Shown piece by piece: positions 1-13,889 of a DNA stretch of 64,000 bases. The stretch is from assembly GCA_026874595.1 (NCBI GenBank), contig CM049313.1, positions 56,937,159 to 57,001,158 of the forward strand, given 5' to 3'. Each line of letters opens with the position of its first letter. Positions within the stretch are counted from its first letter, which is position 1. Both the position numbers and the translations under genes were made by a program. The notes below the pieces were generated by a model. That model searched no databases. It had not been told where the DNA came from and was given only the letters and a program-made list of their open reading frames with translations. Source of the DNA: Sipunculus nudus. Its lineage: Eukaryota > Annelida > Sipuncula > Golfingiida > Sipunculidae.

Positions 1-335
1 CACTGCAGAGATATGAGTGATTTTAACCCAAGGCAGATGAACAGATGGACACTGTGCAAACATGGTTGCAGGTGGCACCACCTTTTTTTGTGTATGTTAT
101 AAAGCTATCCCAGGGCTACATTTGTGTAAAAAATTTTTCCTGATTGGTCAAACGGTTCCCAAGTAATGTGGGTTTATGTGTGGAAACAGACGCACAAACG
201 GACGCTGGGCAGAGAGTAAAGGTCAGAGGTCAAGGTCACTTGGTTAGGCACCAGTTCACATGTGACCCGATAATTTGTGTAAGTTTCAGAAAAATCCGTC
301 CAGTAGTCTCAGAGGAGTTCTCCGGAAACAAGAGA
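1..335 (-). mobile_element. Reversed fragment of Helitron-like family F3
   Basis: Read on the minus strand this matches the 5' half of the F3 copies at 3084-4231 and 58095-59525: the segment around ggagaactcctctgag, then TGACC-type text and the block ending ctctgcagtg. It is cut by the window edge, and the true 5' hairpin is not present at the inner end. Short open frames here are shadows of the repeat. Confidence 0.75.
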
Positions 336-558
336 CATGCACCAGATGATGAACACCATTATAAACATACCATTATGGATCGCTGCCACATCAGTAGTGA
401 CAGCCTGGTGTGAGTTGAGGATGGCAGGTCACGAAAACATTCAACAGAATTTGCAGCAGTTAATTTCACTTTCACTTGACATCATGACTTTCACTTTAAC
501 TATATTCCCATTGTCTAATGTCCCAGCTTTATATTCTCCCAATAGACACCCATGTAGG

Positions 559-977
559 TTAAGCCTGAAAATCAGCAGGGTTTGACATTAACACTGGCCT
601 CATTGTCATTGACCACTGATGGTCACATGGCTGGCTGATGATGATAATGGCATTATGTATCTGGAGGTTCGTAGCAGCAGGTTCTTGGTGGGAATAGTCT
701 GAGCTGTCGCGCCTGCTCACGGATAAACGGGTTTCTGCATTGTACCTGTGGATGCTGTTGCTGAATGGTCTCCTCATATTCTTCTCTTTTTGACCCCCTT
801 GGTACGCTGGTGGTGGAAATGGCTCTCTCCTTGGCTCAGTGGCATCTTTTACAGTGAAAATTTTGCTCATAGGGAGCGCCCAGGGAACAGGTCTAACTTC
901 TAAGACCATTCCTACTGGAGTGCTTGGAGTGCTTAATACATCTGAGTCAGTTAGATTACATGCCTGTGTTAAATTTC
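559..977 (-). CDS. Possible terminal exon of an unidentified minus-strand gene
   Basis: The minus strand is open for about 139 codons from a candidate acceptor (AG at 979-978, weak pyrimidine tract) to a TAA at 559-561. The composition is protein-like rather than repeat-like: polar, charged and Pro/Ser-rich, with a PPAY motif of the kind bound by WW domains, as in a cytoplasmic tail. I do not recognise the family. There is no clear upstream exon and no clean AATAAA downstream, so the start and the acceptor are uncertain; other AG sites exist at about 965, 946 and 917. It could be a chance open frame. Confidence 0.35.
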
Positions 978-2729
978 CTGTTCATTCATCATACCAGAGC
1001 TGTATCTGTCAGAGCAGTAGTGATACATTATCTCACAATACAAAATGTTACAATAAATTTAAGTATCATTCAGGTTCATATTGCTCTTAACTGTTTGCAG
1101 TTAAAATACATTCCACATTTTTTTCAACTTGGAGAAATGAAAATAAAATTTCTCCACTGCTATCTTATTGTTTGACTGAATAAGTATATTGGTACAACTG
1201 CTTGATGACGTTCAGCCGAAAACTGGGTGAGTGACAGGGTAAATGTAAAAGACTACTTTTTTCTGTGTAGGCTATTGTTTAGTGTGTCTCAAGTAGCCCC
1301 TTGGGCCAGTGTTAATTTTCAAACCTCGGTTAGTATCATGTATTTAAATACTAAACTTAAGTATTAAACCAATATTATAGAAGAACATATTCTTTTAATA
1401 TGCTTAAATATGTAGCCCTTAACTTATTTGACACATATAACATGATCATAACAACATCTTCAGGCCATCCATGCTTCTAGCTGTCAAACTTGTTATGTCC
1501 AGGCTTGTGGGCACCTGGAAATTTCAGTCCCTGCTCTGTACTGGTAGGAAGGTGTTGCTCCTTTATCCCTACCTGTATGTAATTGCTAGATGCTGAGACA
1601 GATAATAGTATGTAATTAGGACAGTAAAACTATGTATGTTGACTTGTTGCCTGTGTTCACAAATGCACTTGTTGGCCCACATAAATATGATTCAATTAAA
1701 AAAAACACTCATGGCAGACTGGATATATGCTTCCCTACAGAGTAGGTGTTTATCCTATGTATCCCGGCATATTTAAAGGTATATCTATGCAGAATTATAC
1801 ACATTTTCAGACATTTAATGTTTACACAATTTAAAATAGTGAGAATATTAAGAGAGATGCATGTTCAGTGTTTTTATACCTTGTTGTTATTGTGCAGTGA
1901 GTATGAGATTTTACATCTGTCTGTCCAGGACAAAAGTGTGGTTGTAAGCAAGATCCAGTCAGTGATGGTGTTTATCATATATATCTGTTTATAAAAGCAT
2001 ATTTTTTATCTAATGCAAAATTGCATGTGGTTTTTCAGACTTTTGATGTTTACACTTATACAGGTTGTGTAGATAGAGATATTATAAATCAGATATCATA
2101 TTATGTTTTTAATACATCAAGTATGAGATTAAGCTCTCTCTCCAGCTAGGACATCAGTGTGATTGTTAGCAGGAGTCATAGGTAGTGTATATATATATAT
2201 ATTAATCTGTCAGTGAGTATATAGTTTAATAATACAAAATCTCATGGTTTTTAGACCCTTGATGTTAACATATACAGCTATATGCTGGTAGGTTGTGTAG
2301 ATACAAGAAATGCTTGTTTATTGTTTCATACAAAGTTGTTGTGTGTATACAGAGAGAAAAAGGTTTTACAATTATTTGTCTCAGACTTCTGTGTGATTGT
2401 GAGCAAGAATCATAATTGTCATGTCTGTTTACAGGTGTTTTTGCAGTCCTAGCTATTAACATACCTGTATGTATTTGTCCTGTATTTACAGATGTGTTTT
2501 AGGAGCCTTACTATGACATACAACAGTTACAGCATTTTTGATACAGCTAAATGTAAGTAGCAGTCTTCATGCATCCAGTTTTATTTCACTGATAACTTTG
2601 CATGTTTTTTCTTATTGTTTTTATTAATTTTCATCAGTTTCTCATTATCAGTTATCTCTCATGTTAAATTCCCTGGTTTGTGTTGCCTTTAATAATATTT
2701 GATTGATGTTAAGAGATAAACCATTGATT
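978..2729. repeat. Non-coding stretch with a degenerate ~225-bp tandem repeat
   Basis: No exon seen. Between about 1800 and 2470 three diverged units begin with a phrase like cagacttttgatgtttacac (near 1807, 2037 and 2252). Each later carries a GTGTGATTGTNAGCAAGA-like phrase. The rest is AT-rich with no recognised feature. Confidence 0.5.
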
Positions 2730-5700
2730 AGCTCAGCTGACTATAAGTCATCTGAGCTATAGTCGTGGTCCATTGTCCGTCGTCCGTCCGGATGTCCGTC
2801 AGTAAGACTGGCACGTTTCGACACTGATGGACCTACGAATCTGAAATTCGGCATACAGTTAGATGTCCCCAAAATCTCCTACCATACCAAAAATTGAGTC
2901 AATAGGACTTTGTTCCTTCGAGATATTAAGGAAAAACCTCAATTTTTTATTAGAAATCTATTTTCACACTTCAGGACTGCCTAATATCAAAACCACTCAT
3001 CTGGTTTTCTTCATATTTACCATAAATATTCCTCTATATAGTTCTTATGTACATGCCGGATATTAAGTCAGTATTATATAATTGTATCCGCCAAAACAGA
3101 GTTTTGCGGATACTATGCTTTCAGCTGCACGCCGCCGCCACCGCCACGTAGGTGTCCGGAGAACTCCTCCGTAACTGCTGGGCGGAATTTTACGAAACCC
3201 GGGATTATGTTCGGGTCACATGTGAACTCCTGCGCCCCGATTTTGTTTTGACCTCTGACCTTTCCTCTGCGCTCTGCGTCTGTTTGTGCATCTGTTTCCG
3301 CACAAAAACCCACATATCTCGGGAACCGTTTGACAGATCAGGAAAAAATTTTTTTGCGCAAATGTAGCCCTTGGAGAGCTTTATAACATACACAAAAAAT
3401 GGTGGCACCACCTGCAACCATGTTTGCACAGTGTCCATCTGTTCGTCTGCCTTGGGTTAAAATCACTCATATCTCTGCAGTGATTTGACTAATCCACCTG
3501 AAATTCGGCATGCGTATACATCTTGGATAGCTTTCTTGATTTTATGACAGATGGCGCAACCTACATTCACGTTTACGCTGCAGACATCCAAGCTCATATC
3601 TCGGGAACCATTTGACCGATTGGGCCAAAATTTTGCATGTGTATAGATCTCACATAGCTCTTTATCATACGCAAAACTGGTGGCGCCACCTGCAGCCATC
3701 TTTGCACAGCTCTCGTCTGCCATGGGATAAAATCACTCATATCTCGGCAGTGGTTTGACATATCTGCCTAAAATTTTGCAGGTTTATACATCCCCGACAG
3801 TTCTCTTGATTGTATGACAGGTGGCGCCACCTGCATTCTTGTTTATGCAGCAGACATGCAAGCTCATATCTTGGGAACTGTTTGACCGATTGGGCCAAAG
3901 TTTTGCATGTGTATAGTTCTCACATAGCTCTTTATCATACACAAAACTGGTGGCACCACCTTTAACCATTTTTGCACAGCGTCCATCTGTTTGTCTGCCA
4001 CGGGCTAAAATCACTCATAAACATATAGTGGTTTGACTTATCTGCCTCAAATTTTGCATATGTATACAACTTGGACGGCTTTCTGGATTTTGTGGTAGGC
4101 TGCAGACATCCATGCTAATATGCAACACTTCACTCTATTTCCCCTTGCCACTCAATCCATGCCTCACTTCACCCGTTCCACTCTGATATAGGCGGATACA
4201 CGTAGTCGCTTGTCGACTTCCCGTATTCTAGTTTAAAAAAGTTATGGGCCCAAACATAATGGACTTTGTAAAAAAATCAGGAAGATATTTGGTCACTTAA
4301 GACCAAAAGTGTTAAAGGTAGGGACTTTTTTCCAGTAATACAATTTTAATTAATCAAAATTTAATTGTATACCAAAAATAAGATCAAAATCTGTTAAATT
4401 TTTTTAAATATTGGCAAAAATATAAAATTGGTACCTTAAATTTTTCCAACTTTGGCCAAGGCACATTTTTTTCCTGTAAGTACTGTGGATTTAATTTTCA
4501 CAGCATGTATACATAAGGATTTAATCTGTTAAAATCTGAAATTTGAAAATAAAAGCTGCAAAATTAGGCTAGTTATTGAATTTTTTTGGAGGCTCTTGTT
4601 GTATTTCCTTACATTGTCAAGCAGTCCACTTTGATGACTGTAGGTCATTCAGTGCACATCTCTATGCTCCCCAGGCTGTTGGCATAATTTTAGATGTCCC
4701 CAAAATCTCCTACCATACCAAAAATTGGGTCATTAGGACTTCATTCCTTCGAGATATTAAGGAAAAAAAACTCTGTTTTCCATAAAAAAAGCCATTGTTC
4801 CACTTTAAGGCTGCCTAATATCAAAACCACTGATCTGTTTTTGATCATATTTAGTATTCACATTCTTTCATACATTTTCTATGAACATACAAAAAATTAG
4901 GTCAGTATTGGGTATTATTTTGAAGTTATGGGCCAAAACATAATGCAATTTTTTAAAAAATCAGGAAATATATTTACTCACCTAACATGAGAATTGCTGG
5001 ACCTAGAGACTTTTTTTTCAGGAATATAACTTTATTTAATCTAGATTCAATTGTTTACCCAAAATTAGATCTGAATTTTGCAAATTTTTCAAGTTATTAG
5101 CATTAATTAAAAATTAATACCTTAAATTTTGTCCAACTTTGGCACTGTTGATTTAATTTTCACAGCATATATACATAATGATTTAATCTTTTAAAATCTG
5201 AAATTTCAAAGAAATTGATTGGAAAGAATAGCTTTAATTCATGTTTTCATACACCATGTCAAGTGTTGTTTACATCTAATCCACCTAGTAGTACAGCCTT
5301 CACTTGCATTATGTAACCCACCCCAGGCAGCTTGCCTTGGCCCAGCTTGGCTACTACTAGCAGGCTTCCCCTCTGCCCTGCACTCCCCCCCCCCCCCCCA
5401 GCTGATAAACTAGATGAATGTTATAATTTTCTGTATTTTATTTTATTCTTGGACATGCTACATTTTAGATTTTGTATTGTACCACCAGGGTTACAATGAT
5501 TAAAGTGTACATTTAATTGTGTCCACAAAGTGGTGTATTGCTATGAAAGTGTGGATGTTCATGAGATAAGTAATGCTTACTTCAGAAGAGTAAAAACTTC
5601 ACCAGGTGTGAAATTGACTATTAATTCCAGTAAAAAATTAAAACTGGGATAGTAATTAGCACAATGATATTGTTTGTCCCTCATTCAACCAACAGTGTGT

Positions 5701-7003
5701 ATACTTTATTTGAAAAGATGTTTTATTTTATCAAATTTACTTTTATTTTATTTTGGTGAATAAAATTAAGCATGTACTGAAAACTCCAATGTGCAAAAAT
5801 TTTTAATAGTGATTCAAGGAATATTCTTGTAGATGCCATGTTGTGGCATTATTTTCTTTTAAATTCAGTTTAAACATTTATGATTTAAAAATAATAAAAT
5901 ATATATGTATGCATAATATGACCCAATATGAGCTACACTCTGGATATATGATGATTGCAACTTTTGCAACAATTCTAATATTTTAACTTATATTTTCAGG
6001 TTTTTTTATTAAAAATTTATAAAATCTGTAAATAAAAAAATGATTCAGATAAAAACTTCTTAATGGAAAAAGTGGATATGCTTAAAAAAATAGGATTATA
6101 TATAAACTTAAATGCATTCTTCCCTTGAAATTGAAATAAAGGTATTAGTCCATTCTGTCCACTTGCCTGTCCATCTGTAAATTTTCATATGCATCACAGT
6201 ATCTCAAAACTTTTACTGTTTTTCTTCATGACAGTCTTGTCAGAGTATTAGTTTGCAATCATATATTTAGAACTTTACTATAACCAAGTAGGAGGGCTCC
6301 TTTCCTCTTAGCTTTTCATATTCTTATATAAATGAAAAACATTACAACAGAATATTTCTACATCCACCTTCGTGCTGCCCTCACTTTTCCCTTCTCCGAA
6401 CCCCATCCCAAAGTCAGCCTTAGTAAGCAAGAACAAGATGAATCAGATATATTCATACTTTAATATTTTGTATAACTATTTGTCCATAGGTACCTATGTA
6501 CATGCCAGAAATTATGTCAATATTGTGTAATATGTAGACATAGTGGGCATCACAATAATGTACCTTGTCAAGACTAAAGAGATATTGTGTCATACAGTCA
6601 CAAATTCATAAATCACTTCATCAGCATAGTTAATCATAACATCATATCTGTCAAATTGAAAGCTTGCAGACTACCATACACTTTAGATCCTTCAACAAAT
6701 AGCCTTATCATTATTCTACTACTGCTTATTACTGCTGTCATTGCATTCATATTTGCTCAAATATATCACAATTTTCAACCCCTCCTAAATAAATAAAAAA
6801 TAAACCACTATATTTGACTCTATTAATCCATCAGTCAGGTAATTTCATTTATCATTTACTCACATATTAGATTACATTCCTTTATAATAGCCCAACATGT
6901 CCATGATATTCATAAGCTTTATCGACTCGATATAGTATCACAGTGGAGCAACATTTATTGTCCAATCACGATCAGCTGAGCGCCGTGACCCATGGGTCCC
7001 TTG
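2730..7003 (+). mobile_element. Helentron-like element, family F1 (copy a)
   Basis: The 5' end AGCTCAGCTGACT...AGTCATCTGAGCT forms a 13-bp-arm hairpin. The 3' end carries the inverted motif TCAGCTGAGC, then the palindrome GACCCATGGGTC and CCCTTG before a T run. A GTCC-type microsatellite follows the 5' hairpin. No transposase or Rep/helicase frame is visible, so it is non-autonomous. F3 copy a (3084-4231) is inserted inside it. A poly-C tract lies near 5387. Confidence 0.75.
3084..4231 (+). mobile_element. Helitron-like element, family F3 (copy a), nested in F1a
   Basis: The 5' hairpin is GTATCCGCCAAAAC aga GTTTTGCGGATAC. The 3' end has GGCGGATAC (inverted copy of the 5' GTATCCGCC), the hairpin AGTCG cttgt CGACT, and terminal CTAG followed by TTT. 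The boundaries are supported by empty sites in the related F1 copies near 17412 and 21808. The interior has ~278-bp units containing GGTGGCGCCACC-type palindromes. The minus-strand frames are repeat shadows. Confidence 0.8.
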
Positions 7004-7545
7004 TTTTATTACTGTGATTAATAATCATCATTCAAATACAGTCCCTATTAAATTAAATTTGACTATGATAGTAGCCTTATTTATACAGTTCTTATCATTG
7101 GTTGTAACCATACTGTTGGTAAAATATACATCATTAGTTCCTGATGCATAACTAAATGGTGCATGGTTAAGTGATAGTTAATTTTGGTAACACATGTTTA
7201 TTTCCTTATGGTCTAACTGATTAATGGATTTTGAAAACATGGGATCAAGCAGGTCGATGTTAATGTGTTGGTGCACAGTGTCATTTGCTATGTCATGTAA
7301 GGTGTCATTTGTAAACCAGTTTAACCAGAGAGGATAGGTAAGCCTCAATCCATTGAAAGTAAGTGGGTATACAAGGATAATTTGCCACATTTGACCCTTT
7401 GTGATTGTGGCCCAATCATAGCCACTAGCCACTAAGGGTCCAATCACAGCCAAAAAAAAACTCCCTCCACAGATAAATTCAGGCCTTTGCACAGCCCTTG
7501 GTATATCTTTGTATTGTGTCTCCCTGCCATTATCAAATGCTTTTT
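7004..7545. other. Intergenic stretch, nothing recognised
   Basis: AT-rich DNA between two F1 copies. A 104-codon minus-strand frame (7178-7492) lacks any recognisable domain and is probably chance. Confidence 0.5.
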
Positions 7546-8640
7546 AGCTCAGCTGAATGAAAGTCATTTGAGCTATAGCGATCACTCTTTGTCCGTCGTC
7601 CGTATGTCCGTCTGTCCGTCTGTCGGTCCATTAACCAGGCACAAATCGTAACCGCTGGACTTAGAATCATGTAACTTTGCATTCTGAGAGGTCCATGAAA
7701 AATCTTCTTGGAAACCAGAAATTATGATTTTTGGCATACATATTGATCATGAGATGTTCCATCAGCTCCTGCAGACTGGTGGTGCCACCTGTATTTTTTA
7801 CGAATTTTTTTCTATTTTTTAGACCTTTAAAAATGTGAACATCTGTTAACAGGGCACAAATCGTAAAGACCTAGAATCTTCATTCTTGTCATGCAAGGAG
7901 GCCCATGAAAAGTGTTTGTGGAAACCTGAAATTAGGTCTCTGTTTCCCATATCCTTCAAGCTATAGGACTCCAAAGTATCCCTCAGAATAATGGACAATT
8001 TGATACAAAAGCTGAAGTATCTGAACAACTAATGCAGAGATTACCATGATTCTTTGCATGGATATTGATTATGGAGTGTTTCATTAGTTTCTGCAAACTG
8101 GTGGTGCCGCCTATATTTTATTCAATTTTCATATTTTTTTTCTCAATTTTTGAGACCTTTAAGGATGCTGTCATCTGTTAATGTGGCACAAATTGTAACA
8201 ACTGGACCTAGAATCTTCATTCTTGTCATGCAAGGAGGCCCATGAAAAGTGCCTGTGGAAACTTGAAATTAGGTCTCTGCTACGCATATCATTCAAGCTA
8301 TAGGACTCTGAAGTATCCCTCAGAATAATGGAAAACTTAATACAAAAGCTGAAGTATCTGAACAACTAATGCAGAGATCACCATGATTCTTTGCATGGAT
8401 ATTGACCATTAAGTTTTTTTATTAGTTTCTGCAGACTGGTGGAGCCACCTGTATTTTTTTTTAAAGTTTACAAATTTTTTCTCTATTTTTGAGATATATA
8501 AATTCAGACACAATCTTGGCCTGTTGGTTAATCTGTTTGATGTTTCAGTTGAATGGGTATATACTACCATTCAGATGATAAAATTTCCTTTTGCAAATCT
8601 CTTCCCAGTCAGCTGAGTGTCATGACCCTTGGGTCACTTG
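7546..8640 (+). mobile_element. Helentron-like element, family F1 (copy b, short form)
   Basis: It starts AGCTCAGCTGA after TTTTT and ends TCAGCTGAG, then the palindrome TGACCCTTGGGTCA and CTTG before TT. Inside are a GTCC/GTCTGTCC microsatellite and about three ~330-bp tandem units, each holding an acaggGCACAAATCGTAA-like phrase and ending in a GGTGGYGCCNCCTGTATTTTT phrase. Confidence 0.75.
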
Positions 8641-9121
8641 TTCATATCTTTCAAGGGCCCATGGCCTCCATATTTGTTTCATATGAAGCCCAGATGGCAC
8701 AGGTTGGATCTCTGCACAGACTAAAACATGGATGTCTCATATCACACAACAGATGTTTCAGGGGTATTCAGCTAATTTAAACAAACTTTTATTTTGGGCT
8801 GGAATCTGGAAAATTTGGACAGAGGTTCAGTGATCAATTATCAATTACATTAGGATTGACTCTTAAGAGAAATGCTGATATTGATGTTGGCATTGGATTA
8901 TTGATAAAATATTAGTATGTTATGTTATTATTAAAATTTTATTTGTACTGCATAAACAGAGAAAGAGAGAAAGAGAGCTCATACAACCACTGTGTGAAAA
9001 AAATACAAAGTGCAGTATAGATTTATGTAGTATAAACATTTTGAATGTTCACTAGCTTCTATGGGATTTTGTGATTTTATAAATTGAACTTCTGCCTCTA
9101 TATTTATCCATTAAACTTAAA

Positions 9122-9444
9122 TTAAAGGGGCCCAGTCACCTATAAAGCATAAGACAAAAAATGGTTTCTTCCCTTTAAAAGTAATCTGTATCTGCCAAAA
9201 TATTGCCCTGAAACCATTTGCTTACTCCTGTAAACGATTGTTAAAAACAGTAAACCGGGTGCAATTGCAGGTGTAAACATAAACACAGTGTATCAGGCCG
9301 TGTGCTGAGTGGAGCCACAACACGTGTCAGTCAATAGATTCCTTGACTGACTTTGCTAAAAAAATGAAATACATGTTCCCCCTGGCTGAAACAAAGCGTG
9401 TTGCCCCTATTTATTGGAATCTGCTCCTGATTGTTTCCCTTTAA
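9122..9444. mobile_element. MITE with TTAA-type ends
   Basis: The segment begins TTAAAGGGG and ends TTTCCCTTTAA, so short inverted ends lie inside a TTAA at each side. That is the target type of piggyBac-like elements. It has no coding capacity. The class assignment rests only on the ends. Confidence 0.4.
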
Positions 9445-9538
9445 GGTCATAGTTGAATGTTATTATATAATTATAATGCCTACTTCACTTTCAATGTTTA
9501 ACATATAGAACACTCCAGTGGTCATAGAAATTATTTAT

Positions 9539-11318
9539 TAGCACACCACTGAGCTTATGTGATGGAGTGGCATCTTCCATCAGACGTACGTTAACCCATA
9601 CTATAAAAACCGCAAATTGTTCATTATTTCACAGAAATGATCCCTGGAACATTTTCTCATGTTTGAAAGAGTGGTTCCAGTTTGGTGATTTTTGGCTGAC
9701 TTACAGTAAGTTGGTCACATGAATTATATTTGAAATTAAGGTATTGGTGGCGCCACCTGCATTGACTTTTTTTGTACAGGGTCATCTGTCATCGGCTCTT
9801 TAATCCATTATATTTTAGAAGCTAGAATCACCAAATTTTATGCAAAAATGTCAAATGATGTGCGATTAAGCTTTTTGTGGCACCACCTACATCAGCTGTA
9901 TTTTACAGGGAAAAAGCTATAAAATCTGAACAAAATTTTCTTCCCAAAAATTATTCAACCACATTGATCAATATTTCACATAAATGATCCCAGAGACAAG
10001 CTCCCTCAAGTTTTTTAGCGAACCTGTGAGCTTATGCAATGATGCAGCGTTGTCCGTCGTTGCGTTGTGCGTCGTCTTTATGTTAACCATAGCTTACTCT
10101 AAAACGGCAGGAACTAGCATCACCAATTTTTTTTTCAAATAATCAGTCATCTGAAAAACTTTTTGTTTATTTTTTTTCTAACTGCATTTTCTAAGATTTT
10201 ATAGGGAAAAAGCTAAAAAAGCTTTAAAAATCTTCTTCTCTGAAACTGTTCTGCCAGATTGTCCCATATTTCACAGAAATGATCCCTGGAACAATCTCTC
10301 AAGTTTGTTGGAATGGTTCCAGTTGGGAGATTTTTGGCCGAGTTACAGGAGGTTGAACTTGGTCATCTGTCCAAAAAAAAGCACACTAAAATTTCTGTCT
10401 TAGAAACTGCTAGAGCTATCATTACCAAATTTTATGCCAATATTTGTCACATGTCACATGTTTTATGATGAAACTGATAAGCTGATTGGTTTAAATTTTA
10501 CAAGAATTATTCTATGGTAAGGTACTGCCAGTTTTATTAGAATAGATTTGGTAAATGCAGCTTTAAAAAGTAGTGTAGCCAATTGAAAAAAAGGCTTTCT
10601 GTGTTTGAAAACAGATTTCACAACATGCTGAGTTTCAGCAGCCAAGTCAAGAGGTCACTCAGTACAACCAGGTGGGGTCTAGACATCACCATGGCATCTG
10701 ACCTGGCTCTGTCTGGCGCCTAGACATTGTGTATAGACGTCTAGACACAGTGTCTAGATGCAGAATGCCCAGATTAGAACTATTGGAACTATATCTTTAA
10801 ACTGTTTGAAAAAACTTGGATTGCATTTTTAGCGAACCTGTGAGCTTATGCAGTGGTGTTGCTATTTCCATCTTCTGTCATCCATTGTGCGTCATAGCCA
10901 TCTCAAAAAGGGCAGGAGCTAGCAACACTAATTTTCTTGCAAAAAATTTGTCATCTAAAAAATTCTATTGGGTGTTGCTTATTTCTTGGCTAACTGTATT
11001 TTCTTAGATTTTATAGGGAACAAGCTAAAAAACATTCAAAAATGTTCTTCACTGAAACCATGCTGCCAAATTGTACATTCATCTGTCCCAATAATCCTCC
11101 CTGGCAAAAAGAACATATCCAAAAAATCCTAACTGATACATCCTAGGTTTAAAATGTCCTTGTCCGAAACTTGCAGGTCCGAAACGTCCATTTTGCTGAA
11201 ATCATAATGACTAAGGAAGATATGCAGGACATAAGAGGATCAATATTAAATTTTAAAAATAAACCTCCATTCATACTCCCTAACTTTGCACAGGTTCACA
11301 TTAGGCCTGTACGCCTTG
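9539..11318 (+). mobile_element. Helentron-like family F4 cluster (copies a and b)
   Basis: The F4 start signature AGCGAACCTGTGAGCTTATG occurs at 10017 and 10831, and in worn form near 9545. The cluster ends at 11318 with CACAGGTTCACATTAGGCCTGTACGCCTTG before TTTT; this is a slightly mutated 3' terminus (subterminal inverted motif, AGGCCT hairpin, CTTG). The copy at 10831-11318 keeps both ends and appears inserted in the older one. Confidence 0.65.
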
Positions 11319-11452
11319 TTTTCAAATGGTTTAGGGTTCAATGAATTTTGGTGGAGTCACAGGAATTTTAACTCATTTAGGTCATTTTAAGTCGTTTGGC
11401 TGAGTAAGTATAGTTTGTAAGTGTAACTCTCAAACTAAATTGATTAATTTTT

Positions 11453-13889
11453 AGCTCAGCTGACTTTCAGTCATGCTGGGCTATAGCGATGGGTCTTTGT
11501 CCGGCTTCCTTCCGTCTGTCCGTCCGGCCGTCCAGCCGGCCGTCCGTCCGTTAGCAGGGCACAAATCGTAACCTTAGGGGCTAGGGCCATGAACCCTATG
11601 CAGTCTTAGAGGTTATAAAAAGATCTCCTTGCAAACCTGAAATTAGGTCACTGCGACCTATATTCTCGAAGTTATGGGGTGTGTTTGCACCCCCCAGAAA
11701 TAACTCTTTGAGACAAAATTTTCATCCCAAACCTTCCATCTTTCACATACAGCTCACCTACCAACAGGGGAAGAACCATAATTTTTTTTAGGTCAAAAGG
11801 TCAAAGGTCAAGGTCACAGGAGCCTCTTCTTTGAAAAGCCTGTGGATGCATTTTAAGCCAACCCTTTCATCCCAATTCTTTGATCTTTCACATATAGCTC
11901 ACCTTTTAAGTTGGAGAAGAATCTTATAGATTTTGAGGTCACAAGGTCAAAGGTCAGGGTCACAGGATCCACTTCTTTGAAAAGGTAGTGGACACATTTC
12001 AAGCTAGACTTTTCATTCCAAACCTTCCAGCACTGATATCGCTTCTTTGCCAACAGGGGAAAAGACCTGTTGATTTTGAGGTCAAAGGTCAAGTTCACAG
12101 CACCCACTTCTTGCATGGAGTCATTTTCAGGCAAACTTTTCAATCTGTACCTTCCATCTGTCATATATGGCTTGCCTACCAATACGGGAAGAAGCCTATT
12201 GATGTTGAGGTCAAAAAGTCAAAGGTCAAGATCACAATATTTAATTGTTCTAAATGCTTGTGAGCATATTTCAAGTGTAACTGTTCAACCCAAACCTTCA
12301 GTCTTTCACATATGCCACATCTATGCATCACTCAGTTTGACTCAAACTTCATATTTATGGGTCTTTTTGCTTGAATAAATAACTTATTGATTTTGGGGTC
12401 AGCTGGTCAGCAGGTTAAAGGTTGCAGGTCAAAGTTATTCACCCATTGGTTGCCAAGTAATTACACCAGATTTAAGTGGTCAGTAGTTACCCATCATTTA
12501 GAAAGAATCCAGTTGATATATGGGCAAAAAGCCAAGGTCATAGGTTAGGGATGTTTACAATTACTTATTTTATAGACCATCTCTATTTTTCTTGTATATA
12601 TAACCATCCCACTCCAGCTGGTACATCTCCCTGTGTGGCTGTAATTGAGTGACACTGGTGACATATGACTCCCTTTTGTATCAGCCTATTAAGTGATAAG
12701 GCTCAGTGATAAGTACCTCGTTACTTCATAACAAAAACACTGTTGTCAGAATGCTTCAGGCAGGCATTAAGACTATGAGAGTATAGTATTAAGGTTTAGC
12801 TACTGATTTATAAGATGATGGAAACATTTTGCAGACTATTTTATGGAATCCTAGCAATAAACTTAGTTTCCTAGATATCTGAATATTTTAATATATATCA
12901 CCACATATAAAAGCAAGTGTTTGTTCTCATAATATGTGGATGTGTACCTTGATTTAGGATGGCTTTTTGTTTTATTTCAAGACTCTTAGTCATGCTTTCT
13001 GCATTTCTATTTTTCAGGATTGGCAGTTTACCTACCCTGCTGACCCCATTGAAAAGCAGAGTGATAATAAAAAATATTGGACTTACACTTTTTACAATTG
13101 CATATCTATAAATCTGATATGAGGGCCTGGACATGCCTTTTGAATTATTTTGGCCATTTATTACTGGATAATTTGCCCCAAGTTTGGTCTCTTATTGGAG
13201 AATGTGGGATATCAAATGTCATACTTGTCAGAAATCCATTATGTCTGCCAGCTAGCCACCTTAGAAATTCTTTCTTCAGGGCAGTTTCAGTAATTTTTCT
13301 TTAATGTTTGGTCCGATTTAGAGAATGTTTGTTGTCTGATTTCAGACTGGTCAGAATTCCAATATTGCCACCAGGCAACCATCTTTTAATTCCTTTTGAT
13401 CATATTATCTCAAGAACAGTTAAAGTGAATGCAGTTGGATGTATATTTATGTAATCTTGTAAAGGATTGGGTCAAATATTTCTGAATAAATATTACCATC
13501 ATTTATAAAAGTGCAGTACAGTTGGCTTGTATTGAATAAAAATTCATACAGAAGCACCTGTTTCTCAATAATTCTTGCATGTATTTCCTTGATTTTTGCT
13601 ATATATTTTGATCTTATATTTGCCGTTTGTGGTGTTCCTTTTGAGACTGACAGGTTTCAAGCAAGTTGTTGGAATAGTTCCTGATAGCTTAACAATCATG
13701 CATTTTCCTCAGACCATCAATTCACTGTGTTTTAACCAGACATAGGTGATATATATTTCTGTTGTCATAGAAAGTTTTCAACAAATTGGCAAATTGGTTC
13801 TTCAAAATTTGACTGGAATTTGTGAATCTCAGTCCATGATGTCACAGGTCATGCTTGGCAGCTGAGCGTCATGACCCATGGGTCACTTG
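11453..13889 (+). mobile_element. Helentron-like element, family F1 (copy c)
   Basis: It begins AGCTCAGCTGACT after a T run and ends CAGCTGAGCGTC, the palindrome GACCCATGGGTC and ACTTG before TTT. A GTCCGGCC-rich microsatellite lies at 11510-11560. The 11760-12450 interior has ~120-bp units rich in the phrase aggtcaaaggtcaaggtcac. Confidence 0.7.

Noticed and set aside
3113-4014. Minus-strand open frames with recurring peptide words (GGATSF.YDKELCE, SNGSRDMS) in all F3 copies
   Set aside because: They are translations of the ~278-bp tandem units. They shift frame between units and are interrupted, and start and stop positions vary, so they are treated as repeat shadows.
7178-7492. 104-codon minus-strand frame
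   Set aside because: No recognisable domain, no splice context and repeat-adjacent AT-rich DNA.
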